A stretch of 64,000 bases of DNA, from contig NZ_LDTB01000010.1 of assembly GCF_001476895.1 (NCBI RefSeq), positions 1 through 64,000 of the forward strand, in the 5' to 3' direction. Of this stretch, positions 36,384-46,841 are shown piece by piece (position 1 is the first letter of the stretch; each line of letters opens with the position of its first letter). The notes under the pieces were generated by a model. That model was not told where the DNA came from. It ran no database searches and worked only from the letters and a program-made list of their open reading frames with translations. A program made the position numbers and the translations under genes. This stretch comes from Sphingomonas endophytica (GTDB lineage: Bacteria; Pseudomonadota; Alphaproteobacteria; Sphingomonadales; Sphingomonadaceae).

Positions 36384-36517
36384 CGTCATTCCGGCCCCCT
36401 ACGTCATTCCTGCCCCCCCTACGTCATTCCCGCGGAGGCGGGAATCCAGACACGCAGGTCTTCGCAGGGGCCGAGACGTCAGAGGTTCTGGATTCCCGCC
36501 TTCGCGGGAATGACGTA
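36384..36517. repeat. REPIN-like doublet with short tandem CGTCATTCC units
   Basis: Two 31-nt arms (36420-36450 and 36487-36517) are inverted copies with one mismatch; each arm itself contains the palindrome TTCCCGC-N4-GCGGGAA. The 36-nt centre resembles, in reverse orientation, the centre of the element at 48691-48784, so these are copies of one element. On the left, CGTCATTCC recurs at 36384, 36402 and 36422, giving a short tandem of the outer end. Confidence 0.8.
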
Positions 36518-36612
36518 GGGCGGCATATATACGCCCCCCCAGCCACGCATGGAGTCCGGTGACGGGCGCTTTGCGACGTGCGCCGCGTGTCGTCAGGTCG
36601 GCCTTCCCAACC

Positions 36613-36638
36613 GGGTCCCGGCCTTCGCCGGGGCGACG
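36613..36638. repeat. Solo REP-like palindrome next to ntrX stop
   Basis: GGGTCCCGGCCTTCGCCGGGG followed by CGACG matches a single arm of the CCCGGCGAAGGCCGGG-type elements (45278, 58297). It ends 8 nt from the ntrX stop codon. Confidence 0.55.
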
Positions 36639-36646
36639 GGGGAGGG

Positions 36647-38017
36647 CTATTCGTCGCGGGTTTCGGTGATGCCGAGCAGCTTGAGTTTGCGGTGGAGCGC
36701 GGAGCGCTCCATGCCGATGAAGCTGGCGGTGCGCGAGATGTTGCCGGAGAAGCGGCGGATCTGCACGCGGAGATATTCGCGCTCGAACGTCTCGCGCGCC
36801 TCGCGGAGCGGCGCGCCCATGATCGCGCTGGCACCGGTTCCGGCGTCCTGCGTGCCCAGTACCTCGGCCGGAAGCAGGTCGAGGTCGATGCGGCCGATCC
36901 GGTCGCCCGGCGCGAGGATGATGGTGCGCTCCACGACGTTGCGCAACTCACGGACATTGCCGGGCCATTCGTAGGATTGGAGGGCGACCAGCGCGTCGGT
37001 CGCAATTTCGGGCGGTGGCACGCGGCGCTCGGCGGCGTAATGCGCGACGAAATGCTCGACCAGCGCCGGGATATCCTCGCGGCGTTCGGCGAGCGGCGGG
37101 ATCGTCACGGGAACGACGTTGAGGCGGTAATAGAGATCCTCGCGGAAGCGGCCCTCGGCGATCTCCATCGCGAGGTCGCGCGCGGTGGCGGAGACGACGC
37201 GCACGTCGACCTTCACGACGCGGGTGCCGCCGACGCGGGTGAAGCTCTGGTCGGTCAGCACGCGCAGGATCCGCGCCTGCGTCGCCGACGGCATGTCGGC
37301 GATTTCGTCGAGGAACAATGTCCCGCCATGCGCCTGTTCGAGCAGGCCGGTGCGGACGAGATCGCCGCCGTCCTCGACCCCGAACAATTCCTCCTCGATC
37401 CGCTCCGGATTCATGCCCGCGGTGCTGGCGATCACGAAATTGGCGTGTGCGCGCTGGCTCCAGCCGTGGAGCAGCCGTGCGGCGACCTCCTTGCCCACCC
37501 CCGCCGGACCCATGATGAGCACGCGGCTGCCGGTCGCGGCCACCCGCTTCAGGGTCGCGCGGACGGCGTTGATCGCGGTCGAACTGCCGGTCAGGTCGGT
37601 GCCGCGCCCGGTGGCGGCGCGCAAGCTGGCGACCTCGGCGCGCAGCCGCTCGGTCTCGGTCGCGCGCTCGACCATCAGGAGCAGGCGTTCGGCCTGGAAC
37701 GGCTTCTCGATGAAGTCGGCGGCGCCCTTGCGGATCGCGGCGACGGCGGTGTCGAGCGTGCCGTGGCCGGAGATGACCAGTACCGGGATCGACGGATCGC
37801 GGCGCTTGATCTCCTCCAGCAGGTCGAGCCCGTCGAGCCGCGAGCCCTGCAGCCACACGTCAAGCAGGACGAGGCTGGGGCGGCGCGTCGCGATCGCCTC
37901 CAGCGCCGCGTCGCTGTCGCCGGCCATGCGCGTGTCATAGCCCTCGTCTTCGAGGACGCCGGCCACGAGTTCGCGGATGTCGCGTTCGTCGTCGACGACG
38001 AGGATGTCGATCGCCAT
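36647..38017 (-). CDS. ntrX: Response regulator NtrX (AAA+ type, no GAFTGA loop)
   Basis: A 456-residue NtrC-family regulator: receiver (D53 area, 'LLDVWLQG'), AAA+ domain with Walker A 'GPAGVGKE' and Walker B 'GGTLFLDEIAD', and a Fis-type HTH at the end ('NISRTASFIGMERSALHRKL'). The GAFTGA loop that contacts sigma-54 is missing; the region reads 'EELFGVEDGGDLVRTGL', as known for NtrX in several alphaproteobacteria, so it may act with other sigma factors. It follows ntrY by 4 nt and is its cognate partner in nitrogen/redox control. Confidence 0.93.
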   Translation of the reverse strand: MAIDILVVDDERDIRELVAGVLEDEGYDTRMAGDSDAALEAIATRRPSLVLLDVWLQGSRLDGLDLLEEIKRRDPSIPVLVISGHGTLDTAVAAIRKGAADFIEKPFQAERLLLMVERATETERLRAEVASLRAATGRGTDLTGSSTAINAVRATLKRVAATGSRVLIMGPAGVGKEVAARLLHGWSQRAHANFVIASTAGMNPERIEEELFGVEDGGDLVRTGLLEQAHGGTLFLDEIADMPSATQARILRVLTDQSFTRVGGTRVVKVDVRVVSATARDLAMEIAEGRFREDLYYRLNVVPVTIPPLAERREDIPALVEHFVAHYAAERRVPPPEIATDALVALQSYEWPGNVRELRNVVERTIILAPGDRIGRIDLDLLPAEVLGTQDAGTGASAIMGAPLREARETFEREYLRVQIRRFSGNISRTASFIGMERSALHRKLKLLGITETRDE

Positions 38018-38021
38018 GGGT

Positions 38022-40238
38022 CTAGATCCGGTTTCTGGTCAGGGCGGCGATCGTGCGATCGTCGTCCTGGGAGGGCGAATGGTCATCGCTGGCGAGGGCC
38101 GCCAGCGGCGCGGTGTCGAACGAGAGCGTGACGATCGTGCCGCCACCGGGCCGGTCGGCAAAGGTCATCGTGCCGAAATGTTCCTCGACGATTTTCTTCA
38201 CGATGGCGAGGCCGAGGCCCGTGCCGCGCGCGCGGGTGGTCATGTACGGCTCGACGATCCGGTCGCGTTCCAGCGGAAGGCCGATGCCCGTGTCGGCGAC
38301 CGCGATCGTCACACGGCCGTCGCTTTCGGACAGCGTCATCGTGATGCTGCCCTCGCTCGCGTCGGCTTCCTCGACCGCCTCGACCGCGTTCTTGACGATA
38401 TTGGTCAGCGCCTGCCCCAGTTGGCGACGGTCACAGACCAGCGACGGCGCGGGATCGTCATGGTCGAGCGCGAAGCGGATTCCAGGGTGCGCGACCTCGT
38501 GCAGGAACATCGTCTGGCGTGCGATATCGACCAGCGATTCCTCGCGGAACACCGGCTTGGGCATCCGCGCGAAGGACGAGAATTCGTCGACCATCCGCCG
38601 CAGGTCGCCGACCTGCCGCACGATCGTGTCGGTCAGCCGAGCGAACGTGGTGTCGGCGGGGTCGATCTTGCTGCCGTAGCGGCGCTGGAGCCGTTCGGCG
38701 GCGAGCTGGATCGGGGTGAGCGGGTTCTTGATCTCGTGCGCGATGCGGCGCGCGACATCGGCCCAGGCGGCGCGGCGCTGATCGGTGAGCTGCTGGGTGA
38801 TATCGTCGAAGGTGATGATCGGACCGCTGCCGTCGCGCGCGATGCGGACGGCGAAGGTGCGCATCTCGCCCTGTACCGCGATCTGCACCGTCGCCTCGCG
38901 CCCCGGCTGGTCGAGGAGCGCGTCGAGTTCGGGGGCGACATCGTGGAGCGCGCGCCCGACCGGCGGCTCGGCCAGTCCCATCAATTGCTGGGCCGAGCTG
39001 TTGATGAGGCGGATCGTGCGATCCTCCGCACCGATCGAGATGACCCCCGCCGACACGCCCGACATCACCGCCTCGATCAGCGCGCGACGATTGTCGAGCG
39101 CGCTGTTCTGCGCCACCAGCCGCGCGGTCATGCTGTTGAAGGCGTTGGACAGCGTGCCGATCTCGTCGCGCTCCAGCGTCTCGGGCACGCGCGCGGAGAA
39201 GTCGCCGCCCTCGACACGGCGCGCGGCATCGACCAGCTCGCCGACCGGGCGGACGAGGCGATCCGCGACGGTCAGCGCGATCCACACCGCGACCCCGACG
39301 ATCAGCAACGAGACGATCAGCAACGCCGCGTTGAAGCGCAGTTGCAGTGCCCGCGCGCGCGCGATCAGTTGCCGGTAATCGGCCAGCACCGCCCCGCCGC
39401 GATTGATCTGCGCCTCCAGTTGCTGGTCGAAGACGCGCGCGGAATAGAGATAGGTATGCGGCTGATAGTCGAGCGTGGTCAGCGCGCCGACGCGGTCGCG
39501 GCTGGGGATCACCACCGCGCGCTCGCCCTTGTCGAGCCGCTGGGTCATGTCCGTCGTCACCACCCGGTCGAGCGGGCGGTCATAGGGATTGACCAGCGCC
39601 AGCGTGCGCAGCTCGCCGTCCGCGCCGCGCTGTACCACCAGCGCCTCCGACAGGTTGCGCAGATAGAGCTGGTAGAACAGCCCCTCGGTGAAGCGTTTGC
39701 TGTCGATCGCATTGTCGCGCAGATAGCTGGCGAGGTCGCCGGCCATCGTGACCGTCTCGTTGGCGATCCGGTCCTGTTCCTTATTATAGCTTTCCTGCGC
39801 GATCGAGGCGGCGTTCTCGAACATGCCGCGCGCGCGGTCCGAATACCAGAATTGCACGCCATACTGGAACAGCAGCGAGGCGAAGATCGTCACCAGCAGC
39901 GCCGGCACCGCCGCCACCAGCGAGAAGAGCAGCACCAGCCGGACGTGCAGCCGCCCGCCCGCCCCGACCGGCGAGCGCGCGGCGCGGCTGAGCGCGATGC
40001 GGCGGCCGAGCAGCATCATCAGCGCGATGCCGGTGACGAGATTGGCGACGAGCAGGAAAGCGACCAGCGGCGGCGCGAGCAGCCGACCCGGATCGCCCTC
40101 GCCCCGCAGCGTGAAGTAGCTGGCGATCGCGACACCGACCGCGGTGGCCAGCACCATCAGTTCGACCGCCGGGGTCACGCCGACCCGCCGCGCGGGCGGC
40201 GGCGAAGCAGAAGAGGAGGCCGTCACGCCTGCGTACAT
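38022..40238 (-). CDS. ntrY: Membrane sensor histidine kinase NtrY
   Basis: A 738-residue membrane kinase. About three to four membrane segments in the first 130 residues and another around 315-340 surround a periplasmic sensing part; then come HAMP ('VADRLVRPVGELVDAARRV'), PAS, HisKA with His in 'RRIAHEIKNPLTPIQ' and an ATPase domain ('NIVKNAVEA', 'DTGIGLP', 'GTGLGLAIVKKI'). It would phosphorylate NtrX. The ATG at 40238 follows CGGGAG. Confidence 0.93.
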   Translation of the reverse strand: MYAGVTASSSASPPPARRVGVTPAVELMVLATAVGVAIASYFTLRGEGDPGRLLAPPLVAFLLVANLVTGIALMMLLGRRIALSRAARSPVGAGGRLHVRLVLLFSLVAAVPALLVTIFASLLFQYGVQFWYSDRARGMFENAASIAQESYNKEQDRIANETVTMAGDLASYLRDNAIDSKRFTEGLFYQLYLRNLSEALVVQRGADGELRTLALVNPYDRPLDRVVTTDMTQRLDKGERAVVIPSRDRVGALTTLDYQPHTYLYSARVFDQQLEAQINRGGAVLADYRQLIARARALQLRFNAALLIVSLLIVGVAVWIALTVADRLVRPVGELVDAARRVEGGDFSARVPETLERDEIGTLSNAFNSMTARLVAQNSALDNRRALIEAVMSGVSAGVISIGAEDRTIRLINSSAQQLMGLAEPPVGRALHDVAPELDALLDQPGREATVQIAVQGEMRTFAVRIARDGSGPIITFDDITQQLTDQRRAAWADVARRIAHEIKNPLTPIQLAAERLQRRYGSKIDPADTTFARLTDTIVRQVGDLRRMVDEFSSFARMPKPVFREESLVDIARQTMFLHEVAHPGIRFALDHDDPAPSLVCDRRQLGQALTNIVKNAVEAVEEADASEGSITMTLSESDGRVTIAVADTGIGLPLERDRIVEPYMTTRARGTGLGLAIVKKIVEEHFGTMTFADRPGGGTIVTLSFDTAPLAALASDDHSPSQDDDRTIAALTRNRI

Positions 40239-40251
40239 CGCACTCCCGGTA

Positions 40252-40265
40252 CAACATCGGTGTTG
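40252..40265. promoter_or_regulatory. Short inverted repeat upstream of ntrY
   Basis: CAACA-TCGG-TGTTG, a perfect 5-bp inverted repeat in the 111-nt gap between ntrC and ntrY. NtrX is reported to bind CAA/TTG half-sites, but the spacing here is longer than the usual motif; it might be an autoregulatory site or chance. Confidence 0.25.
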
Positions 40266-40349
40266 CACAGAGAACACATATTTCGCCGTGACGTGTCATA
40301 TGCGGGTCACGATGGCGCGAATCCCGCCTTCCTTGCAAAGCGGCGGAGG

Positions 40350-41800
<1,451 letters not shown>

Positions 41801-41804
<4 letters not shown>

Positions 41805-42862
41805 GCTTTCGCCCGTGGCAGGAGGATGCGGAAGACGGTCTGGTGCGGCATGCCCTCGCGCGAATATTGCACGATCCCGCCCATGTCGCGCACCAGCTTG
41901 TCGACCAGCGCGAGACCGAGCCCCTTGCCCTCCGGCCGGCTGGACACGAACGGGTCGAATAGATGGTCGGCGATGTCAGCCGGCGCCCCCGGCCCGGTAT
42001 CGATCACGCAGATCTCGATCGGCAGCGGCGTGCGCCCGCGCCCCCGGCCCGCCGCGACCGTCACGCCGTGGCGATAGGCGGTGGCCAGCGTGATCGTGCG
42101 CTCGCCGCGCTCACCCAGCGCGGCGGCGGCGTTCTTCAGCAGGTTGAGGATCACCTGGAGCAGCGAATCGCTGTTGCCCAGCGCCTGCGGCAGCGACGGA
42201 TCATAGCGTTCCTCGATCGCGATTCCGCGCGCGAAGCCGGCCAGCGCCACGCCGCGCGCATGCGCCAGCAGCGGATAGATGTTCATCGGCGCAACCTCGC
42301 GCGGGCGCGTGTCGGTGAAATCCTCCATATGGTCGATCAGCGCGGCGACGCGATCGACCTCGGCGATCATCAGCCGCGTCAGTTCGTCCGCATCCGCGCC
42401 GTCCGCGATCAGCTGCGCCGCGCCACGGATGCTGGACAGCGGGTTCTTGATCTCATGCGCCAGCATCGCCGCCGCGCCGACCGCCGAGCGCGCCGCCGCC
42501 GCGCGATCCGCCGACACGCCCAGCCGCCGCGACGCCGCCGCGTTGTGGAGCGTGATCGTCCGCCAGCCGGGATGATCGACCACCGCCGCCTCAATCAGAT
42601 CGACGCGCAGCTTCACGCCGCGCAGCGTCTGAACATCGGCGTCGAAGATCGCGAAGGCATGGCCGTCCCGCCGCGATCCGGCGTCGGGAAAGGACAGGAC
42701 CGCGCCGAGCGGCTGGCCCACCATCGCGCGTTCGGACAGGTTGAGCAGCGTCTCGCACTCGGCATTGACGCGCGCGATGCGATCCTCGGCATCGACGACC
42801 AGCAAGGCGACCGGCAGCGCGGCGAGCAGCTCCGCCGCGTCGGGGCCGCGCTGCGACAGCAT
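41801..42862 (-). CDS. ntrB: Nitrogen sensor kinase/phosphatase NtrB
   Basis: A 353-residue soluble kinase: PAS domain (about 10-110), HisKA with His in 'LAHEIKNPLSSIRGAAQL', and an ATPase domain ending in 'EGKGLGLALVDKLV'. It phosphorylates NtrC when nitrogen is low, normally under PII control. ATG at 42862 overlaps the dusB stop (TGATG), with GTG at 42865 as an alternative. No membrane segment, as expected. Confidence 0.94.
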
Positions 42863-43854
42863 CACGCCGCCTGCCCCAGCCGCTCCGGCGCATAGAAGTC
42901 GGCGAGCATCGCCTTCACGCGATCGGCGTCGGGCTCCTGGTTGACGCGGTTGCGGAACTCGGCCGATCCGTTCAGCCCCTTGGTATACCAGCCGATATGT
43001 TTGCGCGCCATGTTGACGCCGGTGAAGGTGCCGTAATGCGAGAGCATCGCGTCATAATGTTCGGCGATGAGGTCGTATTGCTCCGCCAGCGTCGGATCGG
43101 GCATCCGCTCCCCGGTGCGGAACCAGTGCATCACCTGCGCCAGCAACCACGGGCGCCCATAAGCGCCGCGCCCGATCATGATCCCGTCCGCGCCCGATTG
43201 CGCCAGCGCCGCCTCGGCATCCTCGATCGAACAGATGTCGCCATTGGCGATCACCGGGATCGACACCGCGTCCTTGACCGAGCGGATGAAGCGCCAGTTG
43301 GCGCTCCCCTTGTACATCTGGTTGCGGGTGCGGCCGTGGACCGTCACCATCTTCACGCCCAGATCCTCGGCGATGCGCGCCAGTTCGGGCGCGTTCAGGC
43401 TGTCGTGGCACCAGCCCATCCGCATCTTCAGCGTCACCGGCGCGTCGACCGCCTTCACGATCGCCTCGATCAACTGCGTCGCCAGGTTCAGGTCGCGCAT
43501 CAGTGCCGACCCGGCGTCGCCGTTCGTCACCTTGCGGACCGGGCAGCCCATGTTGATGTCGATGATCGCCGCGCCCTTGTCGCGCGCCAGCTTCGCCGCC
43601 TCCGCCATCTCATAGGGGGTGCAGCCGACGAGCTGCATCGACACCGGCTCTTCGGAAAGGTGCCAGGCGGCCTTCTGGATCGACTGGCGCGTCTCGCGGA
43701 TCGCGGCCTGGCTGGCGATCATCTCGGTGACGTTCAGCCCCGAGCCGAAGCGGCGGACGAGCGTGCGGAACGGCTGATCGGTCACACCGGTCATCGGCGC
43801 GAGCACGACGGGTTCGTCGATGCGGACGTCACCGATCTGAATGGGTCGGAGCAT
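42862..43854 (-). CDS. dusB: tRNA-dihydrouridine synthase DusB (NifR3)
   Basis: A 330-residue flavoprotein that reduces uridines in the tRNA D-loop. TIM barrel with '[13 protein letters not shown]', '[20 protein letters not shown]' (catalytic Cys) and '[12 protein letters not shown]'. It is the first gene of the dusB-ntrBC-ntrYX series on this strand, as in other alphaproteobacteria where it is called nifR3. The start at 43854 is by homology; no clear Shine-Dalgarno site precedes it. Confidence 0.94.
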   Translation of the reverse strand: MLRPIQIGDVRIDEPVVLAPMTGVTDQPFRTLVRRFGSGLNVTEMIASQAAIRETRQSIQKAAWHLSEEPVSMQLVGCTPYEMAEAAKLARDKGAAIIDINMGCPVRKVTNGDAGSALMRDLNLATQLIEAIVKAVDAPVTLKMRMGWCHDSLNAPELARIAEDLGVKMVTVHGRTRNQMYKGSANWRFIRSVKDAVSIPVIANGDICSIEDAEAALAQSGADGIMIGRGAYGRPWLLAQVMHWFRTGERMPDPTLAEQYDLIAEHYDAMLSHYGTFTGVNMARKHIGWYTKGLNGSAEFRNRVNQEPDADRVKAMLADFYAPERLGQAA

Positions 43855-43954
43855 AAGGGGTTTCGGAAGCTGCCTGAAAAATGGGCAGGTAGGCGATGGG
43901 GACGATTCGGGCAAGGTTGGGCGGCGGAGGGGCCGGCCGTCATCCCTTATTTCT

Positions 43955-44047
43955 CGTCACCCCGGCGGAGGCCGGGGTCCAGTGGCGAGCGACTCGTGGA
44001 ATGCGGAAGCGGCCCCCAACTGGACCCCGGGCTCCGCCGGGGCGACG
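43955..44047. repeat. REPIN-like palindrome doublet
   Basis: Arms CGTCACCCCGGCGGAGGCCGG... (43955-43983) and their inverted copy (44019-44047) match at 27 of 29 positions, with a 35-nt centre. It lies between the divergent dusB and ispDF genes, where the promoters should be. Confidence 0.75.
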
Positions 44048-44127
44048 ATCTGGGGGAAGCAATGCCGCCTGCTACCCCGCCCTCCGCGCGGGGTGACGGG
44101 CGTCGCGCGAGCGGCTAGGGCGCCCCC

Positions 44128-45252
44128 ATGACCACGGTTGCCCTGATCGTCGCCGCCGGCACCGGCACCCGCAGCGGGAGCGCGCTGCCCAAGCAGTTCG
44201 CCCCCCTCGGTGGCCGCGCGATGCTGGCGTGGAGCCATGACGCGCTGTCGCGACACCCCGCGATCGACCGCGTACTGGTCGCGATCGGCGCGGGGCAGGA
44301 AGCGTTGTTGCAGGACGCGGTGCCCGGCGCGGAGCATGTGATCGGCGGAGCGGAGCGGCGCGACAGCGTGGCGGCGGGGCTTGCCGCGCTGGTCGGGGCG
44401 ACACGCGTCCTCGTCCATGATGCCGCGCGCCCGTTTCTGCGCGCGGCGGTGATCGACCGGCTGCTGGCCGCGCTCGACGAAGCGGACGGCGCGATCCCGG
44501 TATTGCCGATCGCCGACACGCTGGTCGCGACCGACGGTGCGACGGTGGAGCGCGATGCGTTGCGGCGCGTGCAGACGCCGCAGGCGTTCCGGTACGAGAC
44601 ACTCATGAAGGCGCATGCGGCCTGGACCGGCTCGGCGACCGACGATGCGCAGATGGTCCGCGCACTCGGCATCCCGGTGGCGATGGTGGAAGGCGATACG
44701 ATGCTCGACAAGATCACGTTCCCGGCGGACTTTGCCGCCGCCGAGGCGCGGCTGGGCGTCGAGACGCGTTCGGCGAGCGGGTTCGACGTCCACCGGCTGG
44801 AGGATGGCGAGGAATTGTGGCTGGGCGGCGTGCTGATCCCGCATCATCAGGGGCTGTCGGGGCATAGCGACGCCGATGTCGCGCTCCATGCGATCACCGA
44901 TGCCGTACTCGGCACGATCGCGGCCGGCGATATCGGCACGCATTTCCCGCCCAGCGACCCGCAATGGCGCGGTGCCGAATCGGGGCAGTTCCTGTCGCAT
45001 GCCCGCGCGCTGGTCGAGGCGCGCGGCGGGCGGATCACCTTCGTCGACCTGACCCTGATGTGCGAGGCGCCAAAGATCGGGCCGCATCGCGCGGCGATGC
45101 AGGCGCGGATCGCGGAACTTCTCGGCCTCTCGACCGATCGGGTCAGCGTGAAGGCGACGACGACCGAGCGACTGGGATTCACGGGCCGTGGCGAAGGGAT
45201 CGCCGCGCAGGCGGTGGCGACCGTGACGTTGCCGGGGGCGGCGCTGGTATGA
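44128..45252 (+). CDS. ispDF: Bifunctional IspD/IspF
   Basis: A 374-residue fusion of two MEP-pathway enzymes for isoprenoid precursors. IspD (about 1-215) has 'VAAGTGTRSGSALPKQF' and 'RDSVAAGL' and makes CDP-ME; IspF (about 217-374) has 'SGFDVHRL' with the zinc ligands, 'GHSDADVALHAITDA' and 'SVKATTTERLGFTGRGEG', and forms MEcPP. Fused IspDF is common in alphaproteobacteria. A REPIN-like element follows the stop within 26 nt. Confidence 0.96.
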   Translation: MTTVALIVAAGTGTRSGSALPKQFAPLGGRAMLAWSHDALSRHPAIDRVLVAIGAGQEALLQDAVPGAEHVIGGAERRDSVAAGLAALVGATRVLVHDAARPFLRAAVIDRLLAALDEADGAIPVLPIADTLVATDGATVERDALRRVQTPQAFRYETLMKAHAAWTGSATDDAQMVRALGIPVAMVEGDTMLDKITFPADFAAAEARLGVETRSASGFDVHRLEDGEELWLGGVLIPHHQGLSGHSDADVALHAITDAVLGTIAAGDIGTHFPPSDPQWRGAESGQFLSHARALVEARGGRITFVDLTLMCEAPKIGPHRAAMQARIAELLGLSTDRVSVKATTTERLGFTGRGEGIAAQAVATVTLPGAALV

Positions 45253-45277
45253 TGCGGACCAAACGTAACCTTCTTTC

Positions 45278-45371
45278 CGTCATCCCGGCGAAGGCCGGGA
45301 TCCACCGTGCCGCAAGCGCCGGTGCCGCTGAAGGTGCGGAAGGGTGGACCCCGGCCTATGCCGGGGTGACG
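45278..45371. repeat. REPIN-like palindrome doublet
   Basis: Arms CGTCATCCCGGCGAAGGCCG... (45278-45306) and its inverted copy (45343-45371) flank a 36-nt GC-rich centre. It fills the gap between ispDF and the next gene and ends 12 nt before that gene's ATG, so any Shine-Dalgarno for it lies right at the repeat edge. Confidence 0.8.
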
Positions 45372-45382
45372 GGTGGGTGGGC

Positions 45383-45910
45383 ATGAGGCCGCTGCTCGCC
45401 CTCGGCGCCGCCGCGTTGCTGGCCGCCCCGCCCGCGGCCGCACAGACGCCGTGCCTGTCGGGCACCGAGGCGGAGGCGATCGCGCTGGTCACGATGCCGG
45501 AGATCATCCGCGACGCCGGGCGCGTCTGCGCCGCGCTGCCCGCCTCCAGCCTGCTGCGGCGGACCAGCGGCGCGTTCCTCGACAAATATGATCGCGAGGC
45601 CGAGCGGGCATGGCCCTCCGCCCGCACCGCGATCGCGAAGCTGAGCGATCCGGCGGTGGAACTGCTGCTGCTCAGCGACTATGCGCGTCCGATGCTCACC
45701 TCGATCCTCGCACCGCAGATCACCGGGCGTATCCAGCCGTCCGACTGCCCGACGCTCGACCGGCTGGTCACGCTGCTGGAGCCGCTGCCGGCGCGCAACA
45801 CCGCCGGGATCGTCGTGGCGACACTGCAATATCTGAAGGCCGAGAAGGCGAAGGGGAAACGCAGCACGATCCCCGACCTGCCGGTCTGCGCGGCGGGGGC
45901 AGCGCAATGA
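45383..45910 (+). CDS. Exported hypothetical protein
   Basis: A 175-residue protein with a signal peptide (about 1-21, ending AAA|Q), so probably periplasmic. The mature part is helical and has four Cys ('TPCLSG', 'RVCAALP', 'SDCPTLDRL', 'PVCAAG'), which could form two disulfides. I do not recognise a family. It starts right after a REPIN-like element, and its stop overlaps the ATG of the CinA-type gene (ATGA). Confidence 0.75.
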   Translation: MRPLLALGAAALLAAPPAAAQTPCLSGTEAEAIALVTMPEIIRDAGRVCAALPASSLLRRTSGAFLDKYDREAERAWPSARTAIAKLSDPAVELLLLSDYARPMLTSILAPQITGRIQPSDCPTLDRLVTLLEPLPARNTAGIVVATLQYLKAEKAKGKRSTIPDLPVCAAGAAQ

Positions 45911-46419
45911 GCGAGCTGACCCTGCCTGTCGAACTGGTCGACGCCGCGCGCCGGGTGATCGAGGCGAATCGCGCGATCGGACGCCGGATCGCGGTGGCGG
46001 AAAGTTGCACCGGCGGGCTGGTGTCCGCTGCGCTGACGGAAATCCCCGGATCGTCCGAGGTGCTGGAGGCGGGGTTCGTCACCTATTCCAACACCGCCAA
46101 GCAGCAATTGCTGAGCGTCAGCGGCGACGTGCTCGACACATTCGGCGCGGTGTCGATCGCGGTGGCGTGGAGCATGGCACAGGGCGCGCTGGCCAAGTCC
46201 GACGCCGATGTCGCGGTGGCGATCACCGGCGTCGCGGGGCCGGGCGGCGGGACCGATAAGAAGCCGGTCGGCACGGTGGTGTTCGCGCGTGCCGAGCGCG
46301 GCGGCGACCCGGCCGACGTGGTCGCCGACAAACGCTTCTTCGGTGATCTGGGACGCGGCGGCGTCCGGCTTCAGGCGGCGCTGTGTGCGCTGGAACTGCT
46401 GCTGCCCGAGGCACCGTAG
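45907..46419 (+). CDS. CinA C-terminal domain protein (nicotinamide-nucleotide amidase type)
   Basis: A 170-residue protein consisting only of the CinA C-terminal (PncC) domain, which deamidates NMN to recycle NAD. Family motifs are 'VAESCTGGLVSAALTEIPGSS', here spanning the catalytic Ser/Thr region, 'VTYSNTAKQQLL' and 'AITGVAGPGGGTDKKPVGTV'. The N-terminal CinA part is absent, as in stand-alone PncC. The 3' end overlaps the convergent COQ10-like gene by 49 nt. Confidence 0.9.
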   Translation: MSELTLPVELVDAARRVIEANRAIGRRIAVAESCTGGLVSAALTEIPGSSEVLEAGFVTYSNTAKQQLLSVSGDVLDTFGAVSIAVAWSMAQGALAKSDADVAVAITGVAGPGGGTDKKPVGTVVFARAERGGDPADVVADKRFFGDLGRGGVRLQAALCALELLLPEAP

Positions 46420-46841
46420 AGAACCGCCGCGCGCTCCTCGAACGCGCCGATCATCCGGCGCAGCGCGACGCCGAACACCTGCCCCGCCAGCATCTCGAAC
46501 ATCCGGTTCTTGAACGCAAAGTCGACCGAGAAATCGACCAGGCAGCCGCCGTCGGGGTCCGCGCGAAACCGCCAGTCGTTGTTGAGATACTTCAGCGGCC
46601 CCTCGATATATTCGACGCGGATCGTGTCCGGGCGCTGCTTCGTGACCTTCGAGGTGAAGGTTTCGCGCAGCCCCTTGAACCCGACGATCATGTCGGCCAG
46701 CGTTTCGTCGGCGCCGTCCTTCCGGACACGCATCGCACTGACCCACGGCAGAAATTCCGGGTAGCGCCGCACGTCCGCGACCAGGTCGAACATCTGCTCC
46801 GGCGTGTAGGGAAGCCGCCGGGTCTCGCTATGCTTAGGCAT
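46371..46841 (-). CDS. COQ10/RatA-like START-domain protein
   Basis: A 156-residue polyketide cyclase/START-fold protein ('[22 protein letters not shown]' at the start). In proteobacteria this gene is the COQ10 counterpart, thought to bind ubiquinone and help its delivery; in E. coli it is called RatA, with a disputed toxin function. Its start overlaps the lipA stop by 8 nt, so they are co-transcribed. The last 49 nt overlap the convergent CinA-type gene; the C-terminal tail is Ser-rich. Confidence 0.9.
   Translation of the reverse strand: MPKHSETRRLPYTPEQMFDLVADVRRYPEFLPWVSAMRVRKDGADETLADMIVGFKGLRETFTSKVTKQRPDTIRVEYIEGPLKYLNNDWRFRADPDGGCLVDFSVDFAFKNRMFEMLAGQVFGVALRRMIGAFEERAAVLYGASGSSSSSAHSAA

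Noticed and set aside
36384-36430. Three regularly spaced CGTCATTCC units considered as a small CRISPR array
   Set aside because: Units are only about 9 nt with spacing 18 and 20 nt, no spacers of constant size, and no cas genes; they are better explained as repeated ends of the adjacent REPIN-like element.
46371-46841. Calling the START-domain gene a RatA toxin
   Set aside because: The sequence and its coupling with lipA fit the COQ10-like ubiquinone-binding group equally well or better; the toxin role is contested even in E. coli and no antitoxin is adjacent.
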